Origin: an uncultured Alphaproteobacteria bacterium | GTDB lineage: Bacteria; Pseudomonadota; Alphaproteobacteria; Puniceispirillales; UBA1172 | Length of the DNA: 64,000 nt | Direction of reading: 5' to 3' | Assembly (NCBI GenBank): GCA_958431225.1 | Contig: OY288107.1 | Span: forward strand, 879,953 to 943,952 | In this document: piece after piece, positions 57,691 to 64,000 of the stretch | Numbering within the stretch: position 1 is the first letter of the stretch | How the letters are laid out: every line of letters starts with the position of its first letter | The notes under the pieces: generated by a model | Seen by the model: only the letters and a program-made list of their open reading frames with translations | What the model was told of the DNA's origin: nothing | Database searches by the model: none | Program-made: the position numbers and the translations under genes

Positions 57691-59561
57691 TGGGCAATGA
57701 AAGAAATACAGAAAATCTTGTAAGAGATTTATTACAGAAAAAGGGTTATGCTTCAAATGCTGGCATAACCATTGAAGAGCAATCGTCTAAGAGCCCCAGA
57801 ATAAATAACCTTTTAAAGGACGCATCCAAGTCTGGAAAAGGTAAAGGCTATCCAGAGTTCATTATTTCATTTGATAATAGACCCGATGATGTCGTTATCA
57901 TTGAATGCAAGGCGGATACAGCAAAACATGAAAGCAAAGATAGAAAACAACATAAAGATTATGCTGTTGATGGTGTTTTATTGTATGCGGACCATTTGAG
58001 AAGTAAATTTAATGTTTTTGCAATTGCTGTAAGTGGTGAGACCAGTGAGGAGATTATCATATCCAATTTCTTATGGCTGAAAGGAAAAACAATACAGAAA
58101 GACATCAATGATAAGGATTTATTAACGCCAGAATCATTGTTTGAATTAATTGAGAAACAGACAAAACCTTTAACAGATGAGGATCTTAATAGGCAAGCCA
58201 TAGAATTGAATAAAGAATTACAACGTTATTCTATTCCTCAGCCTGAAAGGTGCAGTGTTATTAGTGTTATCTTGCTTGCATTGCAGGATGACGTATTTCT
58301 TAAAAGCTATAATAATTATTACACCGATGACGAACCCGAAAAATACAACCCAAACGATGATTTAATAAAGGCATTGTTAAGCGCAACCGAGCGTGTCCTT
58401 AAAAAACATGATATGCCGTCTGATAAAATAGAATTGATACTTGCTGAATATTCCAGAATTAAGTATAAAGGTAAATTTAAGGATAAGTACGTCACTATCA
58501 GAAAAAAAGAAAAACACAATAGAATTCTACGCGATTTGATTCTAAAAATCAATGAACATATAATGCCGTATGTCAATAATAATGTCTATGACATATTGGG
58601 AAAATTTTACACGCAATTTATTAGGTATACAGGTGGCGACCAAAAGACAGGCCTAGTTTTAACACCCCCACATATTACAGAGTTATTTTGTGAATTAGCT
58701 GATTTGCAAATAGACGATGTTGTTTATGACCCCTGTTGTGGCACAGGTGGCTTCTTAGTATCAGCAATGGATTATATGCTTAGGAAAGCAGGCAATAATT
58801 TAGAGGAGCGTAGCAAAATCAAATCAGAGCGTTTAATTGGTGTTGAAGAACGGCCTGATATGTTTTCTCATGCGTCTTCAAATATGATGATGCGAGGCGA
58901 TGGTCAAAGTCATATTTATAACGGTGATTGTTTTGATCAGCGTAAGAAAAATATTGTTAAAAAAGCAGGACCTACAAAGACAGGGCCAACAAAGGCTTTT
59001 CTAAATCCGCCTTATGATGGTGGCGAGGATGTGCAATTAGAATTTGTTGAAAATACTTTAGAAGATATACAGAAAAACGGTCTGTGCATTGCTATTTGCC
59101 AATTTTCAACGGTTGTAGGTAGCAATAAGGCTGTTGTGGCTATAAGAAGACGATTGCTTGAAAATCATACTTTAGAAGCTGTTTTAAGTGTCCCAGATGA
59201 TATTTTTCATCCAGTTGGGGTTGTTACCTGCATCATTATTTTTAAGGCACATAATCCACACCCTAAAAATAAAGAAACTTTTTTTGGGTATTTCAAGGAA
59301 GATGGTTTTGTCAAAGCAAAACATAGAGGTCGTGTGGATGCACATGAGCGTTGGGATGGCATAAAACAACGGTGGCTTGATGCTTACATGAATCAAAAAA
59401 CTATTAAAAATTTAAGCGTTAAGCAAAAAGTTACCGCAGAGGATGAGTGGTGCGCCGAGGCTTATATGGAAACAGATTACAGTACATTGACTGATGATGA
59501 TTTTATTCAAACAGTCAAAAACTATGTCGCGTATCAATTTTTACACGGAGATAAAAGTTGA
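57690..59561 (+). CDS. BcgI-like fused restriction endonuclease/adenine methyltransferase subunit
   Basis: 623 residues. The N-terminus has a PD-(D/E)xK nuclease pattern: PE at 55-56 and ECK at 72-74 (VVIIECKAD). After a helical spacer comes an HsdM-type methyltransferase with N-terminal helices, motif I DPCCGTGG near residue 347 and catalytic NPPY at 439-442. This arrangement and length fit BcgI subunit A (type IIB), which cuts on both sides of its site; the next gene matches subunit B. DNA is much more AT-rich than either flank, a sign of transfer. A type I-like HsdM with fused nuclease is the alternative. Cleavage and recognition sequence cannot be predicted. Confidence 0.8.
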   Translation: MGNERNTENLVRDLLQKKGYASNAGITIEEQSSKSPRINNLLKDASKSGKGKGYPEFIISFDNRPDDVVIIECKADTAKHESKDRKQHKDYAVDGVLLYADHLRSKFNVFAIAVSGETSEEIIISNFLWLKGKTIQKDINDKDLLTPESLFELIEKQTKPLTDEDLNRQAIELNKELQRYSIPQPERCSVISVILLALQDDVFLKSYNNYYTDDEPEKYNPNDDLIKALLSATERVLKKHDMPSDKIELILAEYSRIKYKGKFKDKYVTIRKKEKHNRILRDLILKINEHIMPYVNNNVYDILGKFYTQFIRYTGGDQKTGLVLTPPHITELFCELADLQIDDVVYDPCCGTGGFLVSAMDYMLRKAGNNLEERSKIKSERLIGVEERPDMFSHASSNMMMRGDGQSHIYNGDCFDQRKKNIVKKAGPTKTGPTKAFLNPPYDGGEDVQLEFVENTLEDIQKNGLCIAICQFSTVVGSNKAVVAIRRRLLENHTLEAVLSVPDDIFHPVGVVTCIIIFKAHNPHPKNKETFFGYFKEDGFVKAKHRGRVDAHERWDGIKQRWLDAYMNQKTIKNLSVKQKVTAEDEWCAEAYMETDYSTLTDDDFIQTVKNYVAYQFLHGDKS

Positions 59562-60559
59562 AACAAGTAAGGTTAGATAGTCTTTTTGATATTCAATCTG
59601 GAAATGGTCTAGCATTGAACGATTTAGATGAAGGGAGCATCCCCTTTGTTTCTCGTGGTGAAAAAAATAATGGTATTGTGGCATATGTAAAGAAAGAAAA
59701 TCTATCACCTTTTCCCGGTCATTGTATAACCGTAGCATTAAGCGGGTCTGTGCTTGAGAGTTTCTATCAAGACCAGCCCTTTTATACGGCATATCACATT
59801 GCTGTTCTTTATCCTAAATCAAAAATGTCAAGGGAAGTGATGTTTTTCTATTGCACCTGCATTAGAAAAAATAAATATAGGTATAGCTACGGCAGACAAG
59901 CCAATAAAACTATGAGAAGCCTTCTTGTGCCGTCGTTAGATTATGCTGAGAATATAGCATCCAAAGTTTCTACTATTAAAAAGCCATCTGCTGGGATATT
60001 GAAACAATCAGCAATAGAAATAGATGTGCGTAATTGGCAAGCATTTAGATACGATGAAATATTTTCTATTTCAAAGGGGTATTTTCAAAGACGACCAGAA
60101 GCGGACGAATCCATTGATGCACCTCGGAACATACCATTTATTGGAGCCACGGAAAAAGGCAATGGCGTCACTTCATGGTTAAGTGTGCCAGAAATTAGCC
60201 AACAGGATGATCAACTAATCCAGCCTAAAGCTGATGGTCCAATATACAATGCACATTCAATCACAGTATCAAATAATGGTTCGGTCGGTTATGCGTTTTT
60301 TCAATCTGTTCCTTTTACCTGCTCTATTGATGTGAATGTTCTATATTTACTAGATAACAAAATTATTTCCCCATATTTAGCTATGTTTTTATGCACTGCA
60401 ATTGAGCTAGACCGTTATAGGTGGAATTACGGAAGGAAATGGACAGCAAGGCGCATGGCTAATTCAATAATCAAACTTCCAACTGATAAAGAAGGCAAGC
60501 CTGATTGGGACTTTATGGAGAATTTTGTCAAATCGCAGCCATACTCAAAGAGTTTATAG
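59558..60559 (+). CDS. Specificity subunit (HsdS/BcgI-B-like)
   Basis: 333 residues, starting at TTG 59558, which overlaps the upstream TGA (TTGA) and has GGAG 7 bp upstream. It consists of two target-recognition halves with matching endings, YRYSYGRQANKTMRSL near residue 110 and YRWNYGRKWTARRMANSI near residue 285. Each half begins FDIQSGNG/FSISKGYF and contains GSVL/GSVG loops. Two half-sites imply a split recognition sequence. Its length matches BcgI subunit B and is shorter than most HsdS. No separate HsdR gene follows, consistent with nuclease activity in the fused subunit. Confidence 0.8.
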   Translation: MKQVRLDSLFDIQSGNGLALNDLDEGSIPFVSRGEKNNGIVAYVKKENLSPFPGHCITVALSGSVLESFYQDQPFYTAYHIAVLYPKSKMSREVMFFYCTCIRKNKYRYSYGRQANKTMRSLLVPSLDYAENIASKVSTIKKPSAGILKQSAIEIDVRNWQAFRYDEIFSISKGYFQRRPEADESIDAPRNIPFIGATEKGNGVTSWLSVPEISQQDDQLIQPKADGPIYNAHSITVSNNGSVGYAFFQSVPFTCSIDVNVLYLLDNKIISPYLAMFLCTAIELDRYRWNYGRKWTARRMANSIIKLPTDKEGKPDWDFMENFVKSQPYSKSL

Positions 60560-60642
60560 AGAAAATAGCGTTCCCCCATCCCCTTGAAAATTCCGTGCGG
60601 ATTCCGTATGTTCATCCTTCATTACTAATGGGGAGGTTTTTT

Positions 60643-61269
60643 ATGTATCGGGTTGATCGTAATAATTTTTATAAGGTGCAGAAGAATGCTACTATTTATA
60701 CGCCTGATGGGGTTTCGGAGTATCTTTTTGATTTGCTGAAAACGCCGGATAAGGGGTTTGTTGTTGATCCTTGTGTGGGTGGGGGGAGCTTACTAAAACC
60801 TTTTGCTGCGTCTGGGTATGATGTGCTTGGGATTGATGTTGAGAATCAGGGGTATTTGGGTACCTTGGAATGTAATTTTTTGTCTCTTGAAGCTGGGGAT
60901 TTAGAGGCTAGGGGTTTTGCTTTGCCTGATTTGGTTATTGCTAATCCGCCTTTTAATGTTGATGCTAAGACGGCGGCATTGGCTAAGGGTATTGGTGGGG
61001 GGCGGCCTTTATTGCCTGAGGTTTGGTTGCGGAAAATTGTTGCGCTGTGGGGGCGGGAGGTGCCTATTTGTCTTTTTGCACCTTATGGGTTACGCTTGAA
61101 TCAGACTTGTGCTAGTCGGCGGTGGCGGGCTTTTGTTGATGGGACTTATCCGCCTATCTCGGCTATTGTTGCGTTGCCCAAGGATATTTATGAGGGGGTT
61201 ATGTTTCATAGTGAAGTGTTGATTTTTAATCGTCCTGATATTGCTGGGCATTATTTTTATCATGATTAA
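60643..61269 (+). CDS. Small adenine-N6 methyltransferase-like protein
   Basis: 208 residues from ATG 60643, 6 bp after GGGAGG; a longer upstream frame lies in the island tail. Motif I is DPCVGGGSLLKPF from residue 42 and motif IV is NPPF from residue 101, preceded by TPDGVSEYLFDLL as in type I-like methylases. There is no visible target-recognition domain. Base composition returns to G/T-rich native style here, unlike the adjoining island, so it need not belong with the BcgI-like pair. The target is unknown. It overlaps DUF1178 by 8 bp. Confidence 0.7.
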   Translation: MYRVDRNNFYKVQKNATIYTPDGVSEYLFDLLKTPDKGFVVDPCVGGGSLLKPFAASGYDVLGIDVENQGYLGTLECNFLSLEAGDLEARGFALPDLVIANPPFNVDAKTAALAKGIGGGRPLLPEVWLRKIVALWGREVPICLFAPYGLRLNQTCASRRWRAFVDGTYPPISAIVALPKDIYEGVMFHSEVLIFNRPDIAGHYFYHD

Positions 61270-61684
61270 ATTTACGCTGAAATGTGGCAAAGGGCATGAA
61301 TTTGAGGCTTGGTTTGCTTCTTCTGCTGAATATGAACGTCAGTTGGGGGCGGGGTTGGTGGTTTGTGCTTTTTGTGGGGATGCGGGGGTTGGTAAGGGGC
61401 TTATGACGCCTAACTTATCGGCTAAAGGTAATCGGAAAGCGGGTGCGTCTTCTGTTGTTTCTGCGGAAGCTGCGCTTGAGGCGGAGATGCGGGGGTTTTG
61501 TCAGAAGATTCGTGATAATTTTGAGCATGTGGGGGATGAATTTGCTTCTACGGCGCGGCGGATTCATGAGGGGGATGAAGTGGTGCGGGGGATTTATGGT
61601 CATGCTACTGAGGATGAGGTGGAGGAACTTTTGGATGATGGGATTTCGGTTTTGCCTTTTCCTGATTTGCCTAAGGACCACTAA
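61262..61684 (+). CDS. DUF1178 family protein
   Basis: 140 residues from ATG 61262, inside the end of the previous gene. MIKFTLKCGKGHEFEAWF, VVCAFCGDAGVGKGLMTP and YGHATEDEVEELLDDGI are typical of DUF1178, a small proteobacterial family of unknown function whose cysteines probably bind zinc. It is convergent with ubiG, overlapping by 4 bp. Confidence 0.9.
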   Translation: MIKFTLKCGKGHEFEAWFASSAEYERQLGAGLVVCAFCGDAGVGKGLMTPNLSAKGNRKAGASSVVSAEAALEAEMRGFCQKIRDNFEHVGDEFASTARRIHEGDEVVRGIYGHATEDEVEELLDDGISVLPFPDLPKDH

Positions 61685-62481
61685 GATTTTTGCTTTATTA
61701 TGCCGGTGGCGGCGTAGTTTATTATTGGGGGGCCGCCTAGGGTGAAGCCGGTTTGGAGGCTGGGGCGGATGCCGGTTATGTCGTCTAATATGATGCCGGC
61801 TTTGGCGGCTTCTTTGCGGAGGCTTTGGGGGGATATGAATTTTTTTGGCTCGTGGGTGCCTATGGGGGCTAGTTTTAGTACATATTCGGCGGCGTATTTG
61901 GCGAGGATTGTTGCTGGTATGGTGCGGTTTATGGTGGTGATTATGGCTAGGTTGATGCCGTCCATATTTGCGCCCACGCCCGCGCACCCGCCCGTATTCG
62001 CGCCCACGCCCGCGCACTGTCCTAGTTTTGCTATTGCCTCTAAAAAAATTTTTCTATTTTGTACGTGTTCAATGACTTCGGAGGCTATCACTATATCATA
62101 GCCCTTTTCTTTTTTGGCTAAATCTTCGGCGCTCGTTTTTAGGTAGCGAATTTTTAGTCGCATTTTTTTGGCGTGGTCTTTTGCTATTTCTATGGCGGGG
62201 GCGCTCATGTCTATGGCGGTGACTTTTGCGCCGAGGCGGGTGAGGGGTTCGGCTAATAACCCGCCGCCGCAGCCGATATCCAAAATGTTTAGCCCGGATA
62301 GGGGGGCGTCTTTTATGTCGGGGCGGAAGCGGGCGACCTGTTGGCAGATATAGTTAATGCGGGTAGGCGTGAGGCGGTGTAAGGCACGAAACGCGCCGTC
62401 TTCATCCCACCAATCCGTAGCCATTTTATCAAAATGCCGAATCTCATCAGCATCAATCGTTGTATTTTGAGATTTTTTCAT
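61681..62481 (-). CDS. ubiG: Ubiquinone biosynthesis O-methyltransferase
   Basis: 266 residues from ATG 62481. UbiG performs both O-methylations of ubiquinone synthesis. The SAM motif ILDIGCGGGLLAEPLTRLGA, IASEVIEHV and the end PPIINYAATGI are typical. A 20-residue insert with a repeated QCAGVGAN/GCAGVGAN unit replaces the usual LKPGGLLF region, just before TINRT. That insert is encoded by two copies of CGCCCACGCCCGCGCA on the plus strand. The coding strand changes from C/A-rich to neutral near its start, next to the solo arm at 62495. Confidence 0.92.
   Translation of the reverse strand: MKKSQNTTIDADEIRHFDKMATDWWDEDGAFRALHRLTPTRINYICQQVARFRPDIKDAPLSGLNILDIGCGGGLLAEPLTRLGAKVTAIDMSAPAIEIAKDHAKKMRLKIRYLKTSAEDLAKKEKGYDIVIASEVIEHVQNRKIFLEAIAKLGQCAGVGANTGGCAGVGANMDGINLAIITTINRTIPATILAKYAAEYVLKLAPIGTHEPKKFISPQSLRKEAAKAGIILDDITGIRPSLQTGFTLGGPPIINYAATGIIKQKS
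61970..62020 (+). repeat. In-frame duplication in ubiG
   Basis: The word GCGCCCACGCCCGCGCA occurs twice, 24 bp apart, inside the coding sequence. It encodes the two CAGVGAN units. The reading frame is preserved. Confidence 0.8.
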
Positions 62482-62494
62482 AGATAATAAAACT

Positions 62495-62553
62495 CCAAAA
62501 AATCGCTCCACGGCGTTCCGTGGTCAGGGGGTTTGGGGGATGAAATCCCCCAT
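62495..62553 (+). repeat. Solo arm of the palindromic element, copy E
   Basis: On the minus strand it reads GGGGGATTTCATCCCCC then CCACGG-AACG-CCGTGG then AGCGATTTTTTGG, the outer ~60 bp of an arm. No core and no second arm are present. It lies between the divergent ubiG and lysC start codons, so it sits in a promoter region. Confidence 0.88.
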
Positions 62554-62583
62554 TTCTTTTAATCTATCGTATGTTGTGAGGAT

Positions 62584-63849
62584 ATGGCAAGGATTGTTAA
62601 AAAATTTGGTGGCACATCTGTAGCAACTATGGAGCGTATTGCGCATGTGGCAGGGCGCGTGAAGGCAAGTGTAGATGCGGGGGATGAGGTGGTCGTGGTA
62701 GTGTCAGCGATGGCGGGGACGACGAATCAGTTGGTGGCGTGGACGCGGGAGGCGGGGGCTTTGCATGATGCGCGTGAGTATGATGCGGTGGTGGCGGCGG
62801 GGGAGCAGATTACGGCGGGGTTGATGGCGATTGCGTTGCAGAATCTGGGGGTTGAGGCGCGGTCGTGGTTGGGTTGGCAGTTGGGGTTGCATACGGATGA
62901 TGTGCATGGCAGTGCGCGTATTTTGGCGATTGATACGGATAAATTGGATGCACGGCTGGCACAAGGGCAGGTGGCGGTGGTTGCGGGGTTTCAGGGGCTG
63001 GGCGCGGATGCGCGGATTACGACGCTGGGGCGTGGGGGTTCGGATACTTCGGCGGTGGCTTTGGCGGCGGCTTTGGGGGCGGTGCGGTGTGATATTTTTA
63101 CCGATGTTGATGGGGTTTATACGGCTGACCCGCGCATGGTGCCACATGCGCGCAAATTGTCGCAGATTACTTTGGAAGAAATGTTGGAATTGGCGTCAGG
63201 AGGGGCTAAAGTGTTGCAGACGCGCGCGGTGGCGATGGCGATGCGCTATGGGGTGAAATTGCAGGTGCTAACGAGTTTTGAAGATGTGCCGGGAACTATG
63301 TTGATTGAAGAAAAAGGGTTAATTGAGGAAAAAGGGGTGATTGAGGAGAAAGGCGATATGGAACAGAATGTAATCAATGGCATTGCGTATAGCGATGATG
63401 AGGCGAAGATCACTCTGGTGGCAATTGATGATGCGCCGGGGGTGGCGGCGACGCTTTTTGGGGCGTTGGCGGATGCGCATATCAATGTGGATATGATTGT
63501 GCAGACGGCGGCATCGGCGCCGGGCAAGACCGATATTACGTTTTCGCTGCCGCGGAGTGATTTGGCGCGTGGGCTTGAAGTGATTGGGGCTATTGGCGAT
63601 GGGATTACGTATCAAGAGATTCTCACGGCGGCGGATGTGTGTAAAATCTCGGTGGTGGGGGTGGCGATGCGGAGCCAGCCGGGGGTGGCGAAATTGATGT
63701 TTGAAACTTTGGCCGAGAAAGGCATCAATATTGAGGTGATTTCCACGTCCGAGATCAAAATCAGCGTGTTGATTGGCACCGCGTATAAGGAATTGGCGGT
63801 GCGGAGTTTGCATACGGCTTTTGGCTTGGATGCGGAATGCGGAGATTGA
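62584..63849 (+). CDS. lysC: Aspartate kinase
   Basis: 421 residues. The catalytic domain carries [27 protein letters not shown] and FTDVDGVYTADPR, and two ACT domains follow for feedback by amino acids. It phosphorylates aspartate at the head of lysine, threonine and methionine synthesis. Between kinase and ACT domains, three IEEKG units come from an 18-bp tandem repeat (63304-63357). That inserts about 15 residues compared with relatives. TTGTGAGG precedes the ATG. Confidence 0.95.
   Translation: MARIVKKFGGTSVATMERIAHVAGRVKASVDAGDEVVVVVSAMAGTTNQLVAWTREAGALHDAREYDAVVAAGEQITAGLMAIALQNLGVEARSWLGWQLGLHTDDVHGSARILAIDTDKLDARLAQGQVAVVAGFQGLGADARITTLGRGGSDTSAVALAAALGAVRCDIFTDVDGVYTADPRMVPHARKLSQITLEEMLELASGGAKVLQTRAVAMAMRYGVKLQVLTSFEDVPGTMLIEEKGLIEEKGVIEEKGDMEQNVINGIAYSDDEAKITLVAIDDAPGVAATLFGALADAHINVDMIVQTAASAPGKTDITFSLPRSDLARGLEVIGAIGDGITYQEILTAADVCKISVVGVAMRSQPGVAKLMFETLAEKGINIEVISTSEIKISVLIGTAYKELAVRSLHTAFGLDAECGD
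63304..63357 (+). repeat. 18-bp in-frame tandem repeat in lysC
   Basis: Three units at 63304-63321, 63322-63339 and 63340-63357 encode IEEKGL, IEEKGV and IEEKGD. They lie in the linker ahead of the ACT domains. Confidence 0.85.
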
Positions 63850-63862
63850 AAAATGGTTTTAT

Positions 63863-63891
63863 TTGACCTTTGGACGATATTTCGCTAAATG
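63863..63891 (+). promoter_or_regulatory. Possible promoter for the downstream HTH gene
   Basis: TTGACC (63863-63868), a 17-bp spacer and TAAATG (63886-63891), 30 bp before the start at 63921. The -10 is weak. Confidence 0.35.
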
Positions 63892-63920
63892 TTGATGCGA
63901 CTAAGAAGAGGTATTTCACG

Positions 63921-64000
63921 ATGAATGATCGTCAAACAAATTCGGATGCGCTGGTGGCGCTTGGCAATGAGCTTAAAAATGCGCGGCGTGCCGCTGGGTT
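63921..64000 (+). CDS. N-terminus of a helix-turn-helix protein (partial, RodZ-like possible)
   Basis: 26 residues are visible (DALVALGNELKNARRAAG), the start of a helix-turn-helix fold in the style of XRE or RodZ proteins. AGAGG lies upstream. RodZ often lies near ispG in Alphaproteobacteria, but only the beginning is in the window, so the identity is tentative. Confidence 0.5.
   Translation, partial: MNDRQTNSDALVALGNELKNARRAAG

Noticed and set aside
57490..60642. Prophage or integrative element
   Set aside because: The AT-rich segment has no integrase, transposase or structural phage gene, and I see no flanking direct repeats; only transfer of the restriction pair is supported.

Overview
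The window reads as part of a compact alphaproteobacterial chromosome. The evidence is gene content: a CcrM-type methyltransferase, a class I lysyl-tRNA synthetase, the CobS/CobT cobaltochelatase pair, ETF-ubiquinone oxidoreductase, the alphaproteobacterial families DUF3576, DUF1289, DUF1178 and DUF2889, and class-typical neighbourhoods (parB-holA-lptE-leuS, aroK/aroB with xerD-accA, secA opposite a parvulin-argJ-mutT block). I cannot name the genus. Coding density is very high, with many 1-4 bp ATGA/TAATG overlaps and several convergent pairs whose ends overlap.

Layout. 1-5.1 kb: the end of parB, then a leftward holA-lptE-leuS-DUF3576 block. 5.1-9.0 kb: yggS, ribA, a DUF429-like gene bracketed by 54-bp direct repeats, an atypical OmpR-type regulator and tRNA-Gln. 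9.4-17.7 kb: ispE and ETF-QO (leftward), a uracil-DNA glycosylase with a palindrome-built linker, lytic transglycosylase-moaB-rnhB, ccrM and apt. 17.7-28.4 kb: malate synthase G, a phosphohexomutase, an MFS transporter with a sugar epimerase, glutamate dehydrogenase, a homocysteine methyltransferase and aspS. 28.4-37.4 kb: cox15/ctaA, groES-groEL, a DinG/XPD-like helicase, lysS and pyrD. 37.4-49.7 kb: rpmB, cobT-cobS, a J-domain protein, bolA, a CNNM/CBS protein, aroB-aroK, a large lipoprotein, xerD and accA. 49.7-57.5 kb: a nitrilase, comF, an NDUFAF5-like methyltransferase, mutT-argJ-parvulin and secA. 57.5-60.6 kb: an AT-rich island carrying a BcgI-like restriction-modification pair. 60.6-64 kb: an adenine-methyltransferase-like gene, DUF1178, ubiG, lysC and the start of an HTH gene.

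The most striking content is not coding. A ~350-bp, highly palindromic interspersed element is present four times (80-426, 5807-6158, 9086-9437, 31603-31879), with a solo arm at 62495-62553. Its hairpins vary in sequence but keep perfect pairing around a constant AACG loop, including compensatory changes. A related hairpin lies inside the uracil-DNA glycosylase coding sequence. A second family of 13-bp palindromes with a CTNAG centre forms an array at 21457-21524 and recurs in the coding tails or linkers of other genes. Short in-frame tandem repeats also interrupt linkers of several conserved proteins (response regulator, UbiG, LysC, CcrM). This genome appears to tolerate or spread small palindromic and repeat modules both between and within genes.
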